The notes under the pieces: generated by a model
Seen by the model: the letters and a program-made list of their open reading frames with translations, nothing else
The model's database searches: none
What the model was told of the DNA's origin: nothing
Part shown: piece after piece, positions 10,225-22,600 of the stretch
How positions within the stretch are numbered: the stretch's first letter is position 1
Layout of the letters: each line of letters opens with the position of its first letter
Source: Sesamum alatum
Taxonomy: Eukaryota; Streptophyta; Magnoliopsida; Lamiales; Pedaliaceae
NCBI GenBank assembly: GCA_034509735.1
Contig: JACGWO010000012.1
Span: 930,001 to 994,000 of the forward strand
DNA length: 64,000 nucleotides
Reading direction: 5' to 3'
Program-made: the position numbers and the translations under genes

Positions 10225-11979
10225 GTCGTTTTCGTCTTCAACGGCTACACGCGTTGTTCCCCGTTTTGCACCAAGATCCCGTCTTTGAGACCCTCTAATT
10301 TGTGACACACGATTCACCCACGTATCTTGCACGTCGTGCTAGCAACGAACAAGTGTATAATTTTGGAGTGGATGAATCAATAACACATTATCAATTAATG
10401 GTATTGATTCATCAAGATTCTAATGTTCCAAGAACAAAAGAATCAAGAAAACTATTTTCTTGAGAGAGAGAGAGGGCGGACGAGAGAGATGGGAGAGAGA
10501 GAGAAACCGTGTGTGTGTGTTGTGTGTGTGTGTTGGAGTTTCATCATCATGTAAATTGTAGGATGCTAGGGGTTTATATAGAAGAGGAGTTTAATCCTCT
10601 TTAAACTCCTCTTTTAAGAACTCTAATTTGATTAGGATTTTGACCTAGTCAAAGTCCTAGTCAAACTAGTGTTTTGACCTAGTCAAAACGATCCTAGCCA
10701 TCCATCTCTCCCATTAATCTCAACCGTTGATTTAATTTAATTTAATGGAAATATTTAAAACCTATTTAAATATTTCCAAGAGGCTAAAATAAATATAAAT
10801 ATTATTTAAGCCCATTAAATAAATCCCTTTGATAAATCCAATTTATCAATTTAATTACTTCTATCAAATAGAAAGAATTATTTCTCCAAGAAAAATAAAG
10901 GTCCCGATTAAATCTAATTTAATCATTCCTTCACTCCAATATTTAATTCCAAATTAAATATTTAATTGTGTGTGGATAGTGTGTGACTCTTTAGGTTCAC
11001 CATTCAGCTAGACTTGGTCGGATTCCTAGAATCCGTCCGTTACCATGGGTGGCCATCTAGCAACGGTCCATGGCACTAGAGACTAGGTGAAATATTCAGG
11101 GATGAACATTTAGGCTCTAACAGTACGCTTGTCCTTCTGTCTTCGGTCTCATCACTTAGTGTCTAGGGCACGGATAACGCAGGTACCCATCTTGGACCTA
11201 AGTGTCGGTCTGTCCTCACTAAACGCCGCAAGGGAAACCTTCCCTTCTGTTCAGTCACTGTGGCCACAGTTTTAGGGACAAGACCTAGAGCATACATGAG
11301 ACTCAACTGTCAAAACCTATTGACAGGAGACAGATCCTTTCTTGGAAACTACTGTCACTTTGCACACCAGAACTGCACTAGACATGGCTTATGACTACCA
11401 AAGAGAATTCTGGCAATCTCTCACCATACCTAAGATACAGCCCTGATGTATAGGTAAACTCAGCAATTCCTCAAGTCAAAGGACTTGACCTGTACCGTTG
11501 GAACCGGGAATACTCGTCATACCTTGCAGACCATACTCAAGGTCCTCCGTAAGACGGTTCCCACGAGTCACCTCAGTCAGCTGCGTCCTAGCAGGCTAAC
11601 CCACTAACACTGCTTAGACGATCCTCGTCACCCGTCGATGAAACACGACAGCAGATGCTTAGTGCAAGTCTCAAATGGAATCCCGGTACCCATTTTCGGG
11701 ATTCCTTGACTTGGAGATTTCCGGACTGATTCGGGAAGACTGATTCCATGGACCTACCTCCAAGCGTAGTCCCAGTCCCCGAAATCGAATCTCAGTCCGT
11801 GGGCTCTGTTTGCGTAGTGAACAGATATGGAAAATAGGTGCAAGTGAACACAAACAAAGTAATGCCAAATGAAAATTCACTTCTTTATTCATTAATGATT
11901 TATCAAAACACTTATAATTGTCTAGACATAGGTTACATATACCCGCCAAAATTGGCTTACATGGTCACCTATTCTAACA
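10225..11979 (-). repeat. Copia-1 3' LTR (truncated)
   Basis: Matches the right-hand LTR from 18661 onward and ends (as the LTR start on the minus strand) with TGTTAGAATAGGTGACC at 11979, directly after the polypurine tract. It holds 771 bp absent from the other LTR (10730-11500) but lacks the terminal 238 bp present there (18423-18660). It includes GA and GT microsatellites (10464-10540) and a TATA box on the minus strand near 10573-10581. Frames inside it, such as 11671-11949, are not genes. Confidence 0.9.
10573..10581 (-). promoter_or_regulatory. TATA box, copia-1 3' LTR
   Basis: CTATATAAA on the minus strand, conserved at the matching place in the other LTR (19009-19017). Confidence 0.55.
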
Positions 11980-11991
11980 ATCTCCCACTTG
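11980..11991 (-). promoter_or_regulatory. Polypurine tract, copia-1
   Basis: Minus-strand CAAGTGGGAGAT immediately precedes the LTR start. The same 12 bases precede the copia-2 3' LTR at 32241-32252. It primes plus-strand DNA synthesis. Confidence 0.88.
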
Positions 11992-12161
11992 ACCTTTAAA
12001 GCCAATCACCCATATGCCTAATCCCCATCTTCTCAAGATGTTGCGTATGAGCACTTTGCGACATAGGCTTTGTCAGCGGGTCTGCTGTGTTGTCTGCTGA
12101 GTTGACTCGGTCCATCCGAACGTCACCTCTTCCTACCATTTCTCTAAGAAGATGGTAGCGT

Positions 12162-12608
12162 CTAAGAATGTGTTTGGAACGGGTGGTGAGATCTCGGTTC
12201 CTTCGCTTGCGCTATTGCACCGTTGTTATCACAGAAGATGACAACGGGCTCGGCGATGCTAGGCACCACACCCAACTCTTGGATGTAGTTTCTCATCCAA
12301 ACCGCTTCCTTGGCAGCTTCTGAAGCTGCTATGTATTCAGCCTCAGTGGTGGAGTCAGCAGTGGTTGCTTGCTTGGAACTTTTCCAAGCCACTACTCCTC
12401 CGTTGAGCTTGAATATATGCCCCGATTGAGACTTGGCATCATCGTCATCAGACTGGAAGCTGGCGTCGCTAAAGCCTTCCAGAATTAGTTTTCCATTGCC
12501 ATAGACTAAGAACATTTCCTTAGTCCTCCTTAGGTACTTAAGGATGCCCTTAACTGCATTCCAATGTGCCTCTCCTGCACAGGACTGATATCTGCTAGTC
12601 ACGCTCAA
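12162..12608 (-). pseudogene. Copia-1 RNase H domain
   Basis: 148-residue frame read from 12608 downward. It shows LEGFSDASFQSDDDDAKSQ with the first catalytic Asp, GGVVAWKSSKQATTADSTTEAEYIAAS with the Glu, and VVIFCDNNGAIAQAKEP with the next Asp, the standard Ty1/copia RNase H. The end diverges because the expected HRSKHI-type motif is shifted out of frame near 12175. A frameshift at about 12605 separates it from RT upstream. Confidence 0.9.
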
Positions 12609-13303
12609 AGCGTATGCAATGTCAGGCTGGTGCAGTGGACCGCATATTGGATGCTACCTACGGCAGAAGCATAGGGGATGACTTTCATCTTTTCAAGTTC
12701 CTCATCAGTCTGCGGGGACTGTTTCTTGGACAACTTGATCCCATGCCTCATAGGAAGGAACCCTCGTTTGGAGTTGTCCATTCGATATCTCTTTAGGACT
12801 TTCTCCATATACGAGTTTTGGGTGAGCCCTAACATCCTTTTAGATCTGTCCCTGACAATCTGGATGCCTAGGATGTAGGATGCTTCACCCAAGTCCTTCA
12901 TGGAAAACTTGGTTGACAGCCATGCTTTCGTGTTTCCTAACATTCTGACGTCATTTCCAATGAGCAGAATGTCATCCACGTAAAGCACTAGGAACACTAT
13001 GGAGCTCCCACTGACCTTCTTGTATACACAAGGGTCGGATTCGTTTTTGATGAAGTCATAACCCCGTATTACCTCATCAAATCGAATGTTCCAACTCCGG
13101 GAAGCTTGTTTGAGGCCATAGATGGACTTCTGGAGACGACAGACTTTCTGTTCTTCTCCAGCGACCGTGAAACCCTCCGGCTGATCCATATAGATCTCTT
13201 CTTCAACGAAGCCGTTGAGGAAGGCCGTTTTCACGTCCATCTGCCATATTTCATAGTCATACCATGCTGCTATGGCAAGCAGGATCCGAATGGATTTAGC
13301 CAT
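12605..13303 (-). pseudogene. Copia-1 reverse transcriptase
   Basis: 232 residues read from 13303 downward. Blocks seen are IWQMDVKTAFLNG with the first catalytic Asp, CRLQKSIYGLKQASRSWN, LVLYVDDILLIGND (YVDD active site), FSMKDLGEASYILGIQI and IPYASAVGSIQYAV. The start of the RT domain (VGCKWVYKRKLG, FKARLVAKGYTQ) lies in the preceding frame at 13326-13460, separated by a frameshift near 13305-13325. The enzyme would need both pieces, so it is inactive. Confidence 0.92.
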
Positions 13304-13325
13304 GGCTACTGGCGAGTAGGTATCC

Positions 13326-14798
13326 TCAAAAATCGACCCCGGGTCGTTGAGTGTATCCCTTAGCTACAAGCCTAGCCTTGAAGGTAGTGACCTCTCCATC
13401 AACGCCGAGTTTGCGCTTGTAGACCCACTTACAGCCCACTGGCTTAACACCTTTCGGTGGATCTACAAGTCTCCAAACTTGGTTCTCGCTCATGGAGTCC
13501 ATTTCGGTTTTCATGGCCTCAAGCCATTTCCCAGAGTCGATGTCTGACATCGCTTCCCCGTATGTCTTAGGATCGTTATCCAGAAGATCGGTCGCACCTA
13601 GAAATCCATATCTCACTGGAGGTCTGGATTCTCTAGTGGACCTTCGGAGAACGGGAACGTTAGTGATAACTGTGGGCGCTGACTGTATCGGAGCCGGCGG
13701 TTCAGGGGCCGGGGCTGGCCTGCCTTGAGGTTGTCCTTCATGCCTAGCATGTTGGACTTCTCTAGGTAGGTCAGTCCTCCTAGTGTCTATCCTGAATCCT
13801 CTAGGTGAGGTTTCCGCGACTGTTTCTGATGACTGAGTTCCATCACTTGATTCCTCAAGGATCAGCTCATCAGGTTGGATATCCTCCGGGAAGCCTTGCT
13901 CCAAGAATACTGCATTCCTTGAAACAAATACCTTTTGTTCCAAAGGGTCATAAAAGTAATAACCCGCAGTTTCTTTAGGGTATCCAACGAACCTGCATAG
14001 GCTAGACCTGGATTCTAGCTTATCTCCCACTAACCTCTTGACGTATGCGGGGCTACCCCACACTTTCAAGTAGTTGTAGGATGCAGGCTTGCCGTGCCAT
14101 ATCTCATATGGCGTTTGGGTCACTACACTAGTAGGCGCCAAATTCAATAACTTGGCTGCCGTTTCTAATGCATAACCCCAAAACGATAGGGGCAATTTGG
14201 TAAAACTCATCATGGAACGAACCATGTCCAACAGGGTTCGGTTCCTCCTTTCAGAGACGCCATTTAACTGTGGTGTTCCGGGAGGTGTCCATTCTGATAT
14301 TATACCATGTTCCTTTAGATAATCTAGGAATTCGGCACTAAGGTATTCACCGCCTCGGTCTGACCGTAGGACTTTAATTTTGCAGTTGGTTTGATTCTCC
14401 ACTTCAAGTCTGAATTCTTTAAACCTCTCAAGAGCTTCAGACTTGTACCTCATCAGGTAAACATAACCATACCGTGAATGATCATCGGTGAAGGTTATGA
14501 AGTAGGAGAACCCACCTCGGGCCTGCGTCCTTAGTAGTCCACACACGTCTGTATGGACCAAGTCCAACAGACCTGTGGCAAGCCTGCTTTGTCCTACAAA
14601 GGGCTTCTTGGTCATTTTCCCTCTTAGACAAGATTCACAAGTTGGTAGATTACTCAAGTCCCCAACCTCTAGGTTCTTTGAGTCTACCAACCTTTTCATC
14701 CTATCTTGGGATATGTGACCTAGCCTAGCGTGCCACAGACGTGCGTTCCCGTTATTATCTAATTTCCGTTTGTGTTGAGCGTTAAGAACGAAATTCGT
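13326..14798 (-). pseudogene. Copia-1 integrase and RT N-terminus
   Basis: The frame 14699-13326 (457 residues), plus upstream codons to 14798 after an in-frame TAA (14799-14801), carries the integrase zinc finger (WHARLGHIS before the listed ATG; LPTCESCLRGKM) and the catalytic core: LVHTDVCG, LRSDRGGEYLS and LNGVSERRNRTLLD give the D, D and E residues. After a variable Pro-rich linker comes the RT N-terminus with WLEAMKTEMDSM and GCKWVYKRK. The TAA at 14799 is the only break separating it from the upstream protease-side fragment in the same frame. Confidence 0.92.
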
Positions 14799-15041
14799 TT
14801 ATTGCAAGATATAGAGCCCATTATGTAATGTACCAAGTAGATGAGCAATTCCACACCTCATCAAATAAAAGCAATTTTTATTGATTTTAAACTCATAACC
14901 ATTATTGTCTAACAATGGAATGGAAATGATGTTTTTAATCATACTGGGTACAAAATAAACTTGCTCTAATTCTATGCTAATGGTATCACTAATAACTAAA
15001 GTGGCGGATCCTACTGCTTCTGCCGAGATGGCCTTTGCCAT
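14799..15041 (-). pseudogene. Copia-1 protease C-terminus and pre-integrase domain
   Basis: 80-residue frame with VYFVPSMIKNIISIPLLDNN and GYEFKINKN, the stretch between copia protease and integrase. It lies one frame off the gag-protease frame, so an indel near 15020-15040 splits protease. It ends at a TAA after LYILQ. The copia-2 copy reads through the same point (LYILQQSNW), identifying the TAA as a nonsense mutation here. Confidence 0.85.
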
Positions 15042-16050
15042 TTCCGAGCTTCAGGATCATGTCCCCGCTACTTAGTTTTCTGCTTCTTTTCAACACCTGC
15101 AAATCATTGCAAATGTGAGCTCCACAGCCGGTATCCAATACCCAAGAGGCAGAATTAGTGACCATGTTAACCTCAATCACAAATATACCTTGGTTTGAGA
15201 AGAGTTTGGGGCACTCTCTCTTCCAATGCCCTTTCTCACGGCAGTTGATACATATGTCATATGCCTTCGACTGTTGCTTGGAGACAACCTTTCCCTTTCC
15301 TTTGCCTTTCCCCTCTTTGGCAATGGGAACACTCTGAGTGTTCGTAGCTGCTATGACTGCCTTTCCCTTCCCTTTTTTCCTTTTCCAACGTCCGGCGCCC
15401 TTGCCTTTCGTCTTGGAAGTAGAAGCACCTCCAAACAATACCGAAGGCGTGGACTTCTTAGTCGTTGCCTCGTATTGCACCAACATATTGATCAACTCAT
15501 GAATACCCTTCTCAAGTGCATTCATGTTGTAGTTGACAATAAATGGATCAAAGGAGGGTGGGAGTGACTGAAGGATCACATCTATGTACGTTTCGTTATC
15601 GAGACCTGCCTTTAGGTCCTCGAGCTTTTCCACTAGGGTAAGCATTTTAACCCCATGTTCTTGTACAGAGGATCCTTCTGTTATTTTAGTTCCAAAGAAC
15701 GCCTTGGTCGCGACATACCTAGTATGCCGGTCCGGGACTGCATAGCAATCCTTAAGGCGAGCCATTATGGAAGGGACATCGTCTAGCCTTTCATATTGCT
15801 TCTGAATCTCATTGGTCATCGAAGCAAGTATGATGCTACGAACCTTCCGGTTATCCTTATGCCAAGTCTCGAACGTCTCACGTTCCTCTGGCGTGGATCC
15901 TTCCGGTAAGGTCCTAGGGAGAGGCTCGTCCATGACGTAGCCTTGGTTCTCATAATCCAGGACTATCCTGAGATTGCGCAACCAGTCGTTGTAGTTGGTT
16001 CCATTAAATTTGTTTGTCTCAAGAATGGTTGAAAGTGGGTTCTTAGACAT
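14989..16050 (-). pseudogene. Copia-1 Gag and protease N-terminus
   Basis: 353 residues from an ATG at 16050. Residues about 1-200 form the capsid-type Gag domain (FNGTNYNDWLRNLRIVLD; VILQSLPPSFDPFI), followed by a basic Gly/Lys-rich linker. A CX2CX4HX4C zinc knuckle occupies residues 267-280 (CINCREKGHWKREC). The aspartic protease motif DTG is at residues 306-308 within WVLDTGCGAHIC. Gag packages the element RNA into virus-like particles, and protease would process the polyprotein. This is the longest undamaged coding part of the element; the frame is lost just past the protease active site. Confidence 0.9.
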
Positions 16051-18409
16051 TTTAAAATCCTCATGTTGAAAAACAACGCGCGATCAGCAGAAAGTAAAGA
16101 CGGTGGTTTGATAAAAAATAATTAAATGCTTGGTCTTTAGTCATTTAATCCTCCCACTATTTATACGAAAACACGGTACTCTCAAACGTAGTTTTCGGGA
16201 AATCCTTTCCTAGTGGGCTTGGGATCCACAGCGATTTTTCCCATACCCCGCTTTTACGATTCGCATGGAAAAGATCCTGTGGGAGGTATTCCATACCATT
16301 CTCGTTCCACGAGATTCCCAAGATTATTGCCTCACCCTTTTGCATGATCCCGAGGACTCCAAGCGAATCATGCTAATTAGGCGTTAGACCCGACCCAATC
16401 GACCGAGCCATGGACCCACTAGTACCCCCACGACTCGTGAGACAGGTAGCAGCAGCCCATTTTTCATTCATGACATAGTGCAGCTTCTTTTAAGTACAAT
16501 AACGTGCCACGACTCGTGAGACCACGCTATTGACCTAAGACAGCTTCCTCACTATGCCACGGATTGGAAGGCATGGACGAACTCCTAGAGTTCATGTCCA
16601 CTTTATCTAGGGTCTAATATTTTAACATTGGTCCAACCAATGTGAGAGTAATAATGACCGAGATCTCATACTATATCCATACATTCATCCAAAAATGCAT
16701 AAATGAAATTCATCCATAGCAGTTATACATGATAAATAAAACCCATTCATCCATCACAATAACCACATGCAAAATTAAAGCCTAGCACGCCCCTGTTGGA
16801 TGATCACAAGCCCGAATCCTATGCGATCCACTGAGCCCGCAGTGGATCTATGGTCAATCTAGGGTTGGTCCTATACTATTACAATAATAGTAACCCAATC
16901 ATCATTCTGATGGGCCTTGGTCTCTTTTTCTCTTTCTTCACTTCATGGAAAACGCCAAGGGACCTCCGGTCTGGGCTCTCCATGTGGTCCTTCCTTCTTC
17001 TCCACCAATTACAAAAATGGAAACCTCACTCCTAGTCTACTCTCATTACATATAAAAAAATTAGAAACCCCAGCGAAACCCCGGGGGAGTACATAAGGAG
17101 GGAGGTAGAAAGCCTTATTATTCCAAGGCACTAGAAAGAGAGAAGGAGAAAGCAGTTAAAGAGGCACACAGGCCCAACAGTAAATTAAACCATACATTCG
17201 GTCTAGGGCTCGTGATCATCCATTTCCATCCAACACACATAATTACATGATCCAATCACATAATCATAATATTCCAACAACACATGATTTCCAATCACAT
17301 CAATCCAAGATGAAAATAAATGAACATGTGCGTAACGTGTGAAAATAAAATATAGATATTGGCAATGTAAAATTTTTCGTTTTAGGAAAACCTTTCCTCA
17401 TTATTTTAAGTAAAATAACCCCGGGATTCCAAATCCATTTATTTTACTCCTAAAATAATGTCTTTAGGAATTTAGGAAAAATTGAACCCAAAAAACGAAT
17501 TTTTCAGAATTAATTCAAAATTAAAACTGAAAATAAATTTAAAAATAAAATTACACTAGGGTTTCAAAACCCTAGCCAAGGAGCCACCGGCCGCCGCCCC
17601 TGCAGCAGTCGGCCGCCGGGCGCGCAGGGCAGCAGGCCCTGCCTGCCGCCTCTGCGCGCGCGCAGGCACCGCCTTGCCGGGCGCGCGCGCGCAGGCCCTG
17701 CCTGTGTGCGCGCGCGCCTGGCCGGCATCAGTCTGCGCGGCCTGGCGCATCGGCAGGCCGACGCGCGCGCAGGCTCCTTTGCCTGTGCGCGCGCGCTGGC
17801 CTGCTGGCCACCGGCCGCGTCCCTGCGTCGTGCGCAGAGCGCGCGCGCAGACGCGCACTGGGCGTGCCTGCCGGGCGCGCGCGCGCAGACGCCTCCGTCT
17901 GCGTGCGCGCGCGCCTGGCGGCGCGCCTGGTGCCCGTCCGCGCGCGGGCTCCTCCGCCCGCCAGCCTTGCGCGCGCGCGCGCATGGGCGCGCCTGCCGGG
18001 CGCGCGCGCGCAGACACCTCTGTCTGCCCGCGCGCGCGCCTGGAGGCGTTTCCATGCGCGCACGCCCGCGCGCAGCCAACCCGGCTGCGCGCTGCCCCTG
18101 CGCGGCCGGCAGCGCGCGCGCGCGCAGGCTTCCCATGCCTGCGCGCGTCTGCCCTGCCGGCAGCGCTCGGCTGCGCGCGGCCAGCCTTCCCGGCTGGCCG
18201 GCTGTGACGTTTTTCTCGTTTTTTCAGATTAATTCCCATCCCGATTCCCAAGAAAAACAGAAAATACCAATATTCAGCAATTCACACGAATTAAAAGCAA
18301 TAAAATAACATGCTTCAAGAATCAAGAAATTCAAGATTTAATTACAACATGCTATTTCACGTTTCATGCTTAAAACGCACATAAACCCTAGGCCTATACA
18401 CCGAACCGG
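16051..18409 (-). other. Copia-1 untranslated leader (2.36 kb)
   Basis: Long leader between the PBS and the gag ATG. It contains ordinary AT-rich sequence plus an extreme GC-rich block (17578-18205). No conserved protein is recognisable; frames such as 16157-16345 and 16850-17035 have no family motif. Parts have counterparts in the copia-2 leader, for example the CTCACGAGTCGTGG-type and AATGGATGATCAC-like stretches (16500-16830 versus 27960-28450), which shows a common origin. Leaders of ~2 kb are known in Angela/BARE-type elements. Confidence 0.75.
17578..18205. repeat. GC-rich alternating purine-pyrimidine block in copia-1 leader
   Basis: About 630 bp made almost entirely of GCGCGC runs, GCCTGC and CCGGGCGCGC units in an otherwise AT-rich window. 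Long open frames on both strands arise because the composition lacks stop codons and are not genes. A shorter block of the same character lies at the same place in copia-2 (27085-27312). Confidence 0.9.
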
Positions 18410-18421
18410 GCTCTGATACCA
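18410..18421 (-). promoter_or_regulatory. Primer-binding site, copia-1
   Basis: Minus strand TGGTATCAGAGC, complementary to initiator Met-tRNA, one base inside the 5' LTR end (18423). Confidence 0.9.
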
Positions 18422-18422
18422 C

Positions 18423-19645
18423 TGAAAGATTATGTGGATCGTCCCGGGAAAAGCGCGAATGCGGAAGCGCGGTATAATTAAAAATTAAAACGGAATTTAA
18501 ACATGCTTTTAAATTAAAAAACACGTTTCAAAAGGTGTGCCTTTGAAATTTTCCCGGGCATTCGGTGTATCTCATGAACGTATAACATAAAATAAATCAT
18601 GGAGGCCATAGGGTTTGAAAATTAAAGAGGGACGAAAATTTAAAACGAGACCTACCCGTTGTCGTTTTCGTCTTCAACGGCTACACGCGTTGTTCCCCGT
18701 TTTGCACCAAGATCCCGTCTTTGAGACCCTCTAATTCGTGACACACGATCCACCCACGTATCTTGCACGTCGTGCTAGCAACGAACAAGTGTATAATTTT
18801 GGAGTGGATGAATCAATAACACATTATCAATTAATGGTATTGATTCATCAAGATTCTAATGTTCCAAGAACAAAAGAATCAAGAAAACTATTTTCTTGAG
18901 AGAGAGAGAGGGCGGACGAGAGAGATGGGAGAGAGAGAGAAACCGTGTGTGTGTGTTGTGTGTGTGTGTTGGAGTTTCATCATCATGTAAATTGTAGGAT
19001 GCTAGGGGTTTATATAGAAGAGGAGTTTAATCCTCTTTAAACTCCTCTTTTAAGAACTCTAATTTGATTAGGATTTTGACCTAGTCAAAGTCCTAGTCAA
19101 ACTAGTGTTTTGACCTAGTCAAAACGATCCTAGCCATCCATCTCTCCCATTAATCTCAACCGTTGGAACCGGGAATTCACGTCATACCTTGCTGACCATA
19201 CTCAAGGTCCTCCGTAAGACGGTTCCCGCGAGTCACCTCAGTCAGCTGCGTCCTAGCATGCTAACCCACTAACACTACTTAGACGACCCTCGTCACCCGT
19301 CGATGAAACACGACAGCAGATGCTTAGTGCAAGTCTCAAATGGAATCCCGGTACCCATTTTCGGGATTCCTTGACTTGGAGATTTCCGGACTGATTCGGG
19401 AAGACTGATTCCATGGACCTACCTCCAAGCGTAGTCCCAGTCCCCGAAATCGAATCTCAGTCCGTGGGCTCTGTTTGCGTAGTGAACAGATATGGAAAAA
19501 TAGGTGCAAGTGAACACAAACAAAGTAATGCCAAATGAAAATTCACTTCTTTATTCATTAATGATTTATCAAAACACTTATAATTGTCTAGACATAGGTT
19601 ACATATACCCGCCAAAATTGGCTTACATGGTCACCTATTCTAACA
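18423..19645 (-). repeat. Copia-1 5' LTR (internal deletion)
   Basis: Minus-strand LTR starting TGTTAGAATAGG at 19645 and ending TCTTTCA at 18423. It aligns with the left LTR except for a 771-bp deletion at the join near 19163, where both deletion ends share ACCGTTG. The promoter-side TATA (19009-19017) and the GA/GT microsatellites are retained. Confidence 0.92.
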
Positions 19646-22600
19646 CCTAATACTCAACACAATCGTAGGAAACACCTTGTGATTTCAGTCCTTATCATTG
19701 ACTGGTAGATGACTCATTCTGGCTATAAATATATTCGTATTGACTCTAATAATCAATATTAAAGTCATTTTTCCATTATACGACTAGGACTTCATCTTAT
19801 TCAACTTAAAAATGCACTAGGACTACATCGAGAACACTCTTTGGAGCCATGGACTCACCTTTGTAGCTTTGCGCAACGACAAACTCTTTTAAAAAAATTT
19901 AGACACTTATTCCCTATTATCTTTGCCATATTGAGAGCTTGGTCAACGTTCGTAATCAATCGTACGTTCGGATACATGCCTGATACTCAACAGAATCGTA
20001 GGAAACACCTTGTGCTTTCAGTCCTTATCATTGACTGATAGATGACTCATTTTTTGATATAAATATATTCGTATCTACTCTAATAATCAATATTAAAGCC
20101 ACTCTTCGACTATATGACTAAGACTCCATCTTATTCAGCATAAAAATGCACTAGTACTATATCTAAAACACTCTAATGAGCCATAAACTCAGCTTTGTAC
20201 CTTTGCACAAGGACAAACTCCTTTTAAAAAATTTAGACACTTATTCCCTTTTATTTTTGCCATATCGATGGCTTAGTCAATGTTCGTAATCAATCCTAAG
20301 TACGTATACATGCCTAATACTCAACACAATCGTAGGAAACACCTTGTGATTTAAGTCCTTATCATTGACTGGTAGATGACTCATTCTGGGTATAAATATA
20401 ATCGTATTGACTCTAATAATCAATATTAAAACCATTCTTCGATTCTACGACTAGCACTCCATCTTATTCAACATAAAAATGCACTAGGACTACATCCAGA
20501 AAACTCTTTTGACTCCATCTTTGCACCATTACACAACGACAAACTCCTTTAAACAAATTTAGACACTAATGCACTTCTATCTTTGCCATATCGAGGGCTT
20601 GGAGAACCTTCATAATCAACCGTTCGTCCGGATACATGCCTAATCCTCAATACAATCGTAGGAAACACGTTGTGTTATCAGTCCTTATCCTTGATTGATA
20701 GATGACTCATTGTTTGCTATAAATATATTCGTATTAACTCTAATAATCATTATTAAAGCCACTCTTCGATTATTTGACTAGGACGCGATCTTATTCAACA
20801 TAAAAATGCAGTAGGACTACATTTAGAACACTCTTTCGAGCCATGGACTCAGCTTTGTACCTTTTCCCAACGACAAACTCCTTTAAACAAGTTTACACAC
20901 TAATGCACATTTATCTTTGTCATATGGAGGGCTTGGAGAACCTTCATAATCAATTGTACATCTGGATACATGCCTAATACTCATACAATCGTAGGAAACA
21001 CCTTGTGCTTTCAGTCCTTATCATTGACTGATAGATGACTCATTTTTTGGTATAAATATATTCGTATTGACTCTAATAATCAATATTAAAGCCACCCTTC
21101 GATTATACGGCTAGGACTCCATCTTATCCAACATATAAGTGCACTAGGACTACATCTAGAACACTCTTTCAAGCCATGGACTCAACTTTGTACCTTTGCG
21201 AAACGACAAACTCTTTTAAACAAGTTTAGACACTAATGCACTTTTATCTTTGCCATATCGACGGTTTGGAGAACTTTCATAATCAATCATTAATCCAGAT
21301 ACATGCCTAATACTCAACACAATCGTAGGAAACACCTTGTGCTTTCAGTCCTTATCATTGATTGATCGATAATTCATTTTTGGCTATAAATATATTCGTA
21401 TTGACTATAATAATCAACATGAAAGCCACTCTTCGATTATATGAGTAGGACTCCATCTTATTCAGCATAAAAATGCACTAGTACTACATCTAAAACACTC
21501 TAATGAGCCATAAACTCAGCTTTGTACCTTTGCACAAAGACAAACTCCTTTTAACAAATTTAGACACTTATTCCCTTTTATCTTTGCCATATCGATGGCT
21601 TAGTCAATGTTCGTTAATCAATCCTATGTACGGATACATGTGTAATACTCAACACAATCGTAGGAAACACCTTGTCATTTCAGTCCTTATCATTGACTGG
21701 TAGATGACTCATTCTGGCTATGAATATATTCGTATTGACTCTAATAATCAATATTAAAGCCATTCTTCGATTATACGACTAGGACTCCATCTTATTCAAC
21801 ATAAAAATGAACTAGGACTACATCTAGAAAACTCTTTTGAGTCATGCAATCATCTTTGCACCATTGCGCAACGACAAACTCCTTTAAACAAATTTAGACA
21901 CTAATGCACTTCTATCTTTGCCATATCGAGGGCTTGGAGAACCTTCATAATCAATCATTCATCCGGATACATGCCTAATACTCAATACAATCGTAGGAAA
22001 CATCTTGTGTTATTAGTCCTTATCCTTGATTGATAGATGACTCATTGTTTGCTATAAATATATTCGTATCGACTCTAATAATCAATAATAAAGCCACTCT
22101 TCGATTATACGACTAGGACGCGATCTTATTCAACAAAACATGCAGTACAACTACATTTAGTACACTCTTTCAAGCCATGGACTCAGCTTTGTACCTTTTC
22201 ACAACGACAAACTCCTTTAAACAAGTTTAGACACTAATGCACTTTTATCTCTTCCATATCGAGGGCTTGGAGAATCTTCATAATCAATTGTACATCCAGA
22301 GACATGCCTAATACTCAATACAATAGTAGGAAATACCTTGTGCTTTCAGTCCTTATCATTGACTGATAGATAACTCATTTTTTGCTATAAATATATTCGT
22401 ATTGACTCTAATAATCAATATTAAAGCCACTCTTCGATTATATGACTAGGACTCCATCTTATTCAACATAAAAATGCACTAGGACTACATCTAGAACCCT
22501 ATTTTGAGCCATGGACTCAGCTATGTACCTTTGCGCAACGACAAACTCCTTTAAACAAGTTTAGACACTAATGCACTTTTATCTTTGCCATATCGAGGGC

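Larger units (their letters stand above)
10225..19645 (-). mobile_element. Ty1/copia retrotransposon, copia-1
   Basis: On the minus strand the order is 5' LTR (19645-18423), PBS, long leader, gag, protease, integrase, RT, RNase H, PPT, 3' LTR (11979-10225). Integrase before RT is diagnostic of Ty1/copia. Gag and pol are broken by at least four frameshifts and a nonsense codon. The 3' LTR lacks its last ~238 bp, and about 50 bp of adjoining satellite is also missing, so one deletion across the left boundary explains both and removed that TSD. LTRs of up to ~2 kb and a ~2.4-kb leader resemble the Angela/Tork-type plant lineages; the lineage is an inference. Confidence 0.93.

Noticed and set aside
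10464..10540. GA and GT microsatellites as a separate repeat locus
   Set aside because: They are part of the copia-1 LTR, present at the same place in both LTR copies.
11671..11949. 92-codon minus-strand frame
   Set aside because: Located within the copia-1 LTR U3 region; not shared as an open frame with copia-2.
12614..13728. Plus-strand frames of 60-85 codons
   Set aside because: Antisense shadows of the copia-1 RT and integrase genes.
17556..18308. Six overlapping open frames of 100-231 codons on both strands, Arg/Ala-rich
   Set aside because: They result from a GC-rich block that lacks stop codons in all frames. No domain, no conservation beyond composition, and they lie in a retrotransposon leader.
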